Shown: positions 5,313 to 6,277 of the stretch, piece after piece | Numbering within the stretch: the first letter of the stretch is position 1 | Layout of the letters: each line of letters begins with the position of its first letter | DNA from: Alphaproteobacteria bacterium | GTDB taxonomy: Bacteria > Pseudomonadota > Alphaproteobacteria > JAEULC01 | DNA length: 6,277 nt | Direction: 5' to 3' | Assembly: GCA_020851015.1 (NCBI GenBank) | Contig: JADZDN010000095.1 | Span: forward strand, 1-6,277 | The notes under the pieces: generated by a model | What the model saw: only the letters and a program-made list of their open reading frames with translations | Database searches by the model: none | What the model was told of the DNA's origin: nothing | Translations under genes and position numbers: made by a program

Positions 5313-6277
5313 ATGTCACGCAAACCCATGCAAGCGGCGATCGTTGCCGCCCTGGCCGTCTGCGCCCTCGCCACCTGCGCCCTGTCCGGCGCGGCGCAGG
5401 CCCAGACCGGCAAGCTGGTGCTCTATACCTCGCAGCCGCAGGCTGACGCCGAGCAGACCGTGGGCGCCTTCGAGAAGGCGAATCCCACGATCAAGGTCGA
5501 GTTCGTGCGCAACGGCACGACGCAGATCATGAACAAGCTCGAGGCCGAGTTCGCCGCCGGCGCGCCGGCGCCCGACGTGCTGCTGATCGCCGACGCGATG
5601 ACGATGGAAACGCTGAAGTCGGCCGGCCGCCTGGCGCCGCATCCCGACGCCAAGGTGGCGGGTTTGCCCGCGGGCACCTATGACAAGGACAAGACCTATT
5701 TCGGCACCAAGCTGATCACGACCGGCATCGTGGCGCACAAGTCCGCCAAGCCGCCGCAATCCTGGAACGACATCCTGTCGGCCGACGCCAAGGGCAAGGT
5801 AACGATGCCGAGCCCGCTCTATTCCGGCGCGGCGGCGATCCATGTCGGCACCTTGACCGCCGACAAGGCCTTCGGCTGGGAGTATTTCGACAAGCTGGCC
5901 AAGAACGGCGCGGTGGCGGTGCGCGGCAACGGCGACGTGTTCAAGGCCGTGGCGAGCGGCGAAAAGCTCTACGGCGTGGTGGTGGACTTCATGGCGCTGC
6001 GCGAGCAGGCCAAGGGCTCGCCCGTCGTCTTCGTGTTTCCCAAGGAAGGCGTGACCGCGGTGACCGAGCCGGTGGGCATCCTCAAGACCGCGAAGAACAT
6101 GGACAACGCGAAGAAGTTCGTCGACTTCCTGTTGTCCGAAGCAGGGTTGTCGCTGGCCGTGCAGCAAGGCTACCTGGCGCTCGACGCCAAGATCACGCCG
6201 CCCCAGGGCTTCCCCAAGCTCGACCAGATCAAGCTGATGAACTCCGACATCCCGGGGATCATCAAGGCCGACGAGGC
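5313..6277 (+). CDS. ABC transporter periplasmic substrate-binding protein, Fe3+/2-aminoethylphosphonate type (COG1840-like), C-terminus cut
   Basis: The first 321 residues are present and the gene runs off the right edge, probably missing only a few tens of residues. A Sec signal peptide is clear: MSRKPMQ, a hydrophobic core at 8-26, and an AQA cleavage site after residue 30. Mature sequence landmarks are KLVLYTSQPQADAEQTVGAFEK (34-55), PDVLLIADAMTMETLKSAGRL (87-107), PPQSWNDIL (147-155), GKVTMPSPLYSGAA (161-174) and EPVGILKTAKNMDNAKKFVDFLLS (252-275). This order is typical of the AfuA/FbpA/PhnS-like family. The adjacent Tyr-Tyr pair that binds ferric iron in FbpA is not seen where expected (the region reads YGVVVDF, 220-226). 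A non-iron ligand such as an organophosphonate or other organic anion is therefore possible. GGGGAG eight bases upstream supports the ATG. The permease and ATPase genes presumably lie beyond the window. Confidence 0.9.
   Translation, partial: MSRKPMQAAIVAALAVCALATCALSGAAQAQTGKLVLYTSQPQADAEQTVGAFEKANPTIKVEFVRNGTTQIMNKLEAEFAAGAPAPDVLLIADAMTMETLKSAGRLAPHPDAKVAGLPAGTYDKDKTYFGTKLITTGIVAHKSAKPPQSWNDILSADAKGKVTMPSPLYSGAAAIHVGTLTADKAFGWEYFDKLAKNGAVAVRGNGDVFKAVASGEKLYGVVVDFMALREQAKGSPVVFVFPKEGVTAVTEPVGILKTAKNMDNAKKFVDFLLSEAGLSLAVQQGYLALDAKITPPQGFPKLDQIKLMNSDIPGIIKADE

Noticed and set aside
5316..6167. 283-residue minus-strand frame under the binding-protein gene
   Set aside because: It is His/Arg/Gly/Leu-rich, as expected for the antisense of a GC-rich gene. 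The plus strand carries a clear signal peptide and family motifs.

Overview
The window is a GC-rich bacterial chromosome segment (hand-counted 60-base blocks in the flanks are 67-68% G+C). It has tightly packed genes with 4-base start/stop overlaps and large antisense shadow frames. The gene families (oligopeptide-type ABC ATPase with a DUF1028 protein, HPF/cold-shock fusion, Sel1 protein, COG1840 binding protein) suggest a soil- or water-type proteobacterium. It is most likely alphaproteobacterial, but no marker gene here fixes the taxon.

Layout from left to right. (1) Minus strand, running off the left edge: a DUF1028 putative Ntn-hydrolase (217-942) overlaps by 4 bases the start of an OppD/DppD-type peptide ABC transporter ATPase (1-220, partial). 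(2) Minus strand: a zinc-binding alcohol dehydrogenase-family oxidoreductase (start near 2736) overlaps by 4 bases a ribosome hibernation factor fused to a cold-shock domain (1088-1675). (3) A divergent VOC/glyoxalase-fold gene on the plus strand (2847-3257) meets, tail to tail with a 7-base gap, a secreted Sel1-repeat protein on the minus strand (3265-4059). (4) A lower-GC islet (about 4141-5200; blocks of 38-55% G+C) carries its own promoter, an RHH/SeqA-like plus RAMA-domain protein (4317-4820), and a small unknown gene 10 bases downstream (4831-5079). (5) Plus strand, running off the right edge: a periplasmic ABC transporter substrate-binding protein of the iron/2-aminoethylphosphonate type (5313 onward).

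The flanking genes look like ordinary housekeeping or accessory metabolism: peptide uptake, redox and ribosome stress, and solute binding. The islet is the most unusual part. Its base composition differs from its neighbours, and it encodes a probable DNA-binding protein with a domain associated with restriction-modification systems, yet no methylase, nuclease, integrase or transposase lies in the window. A perfect 6+1+6 palindrome centred on the predicted transcription start suggests autoregulation. This is a solo, uncharacterised module; I cannot claim a complete new defence system from what is visible.
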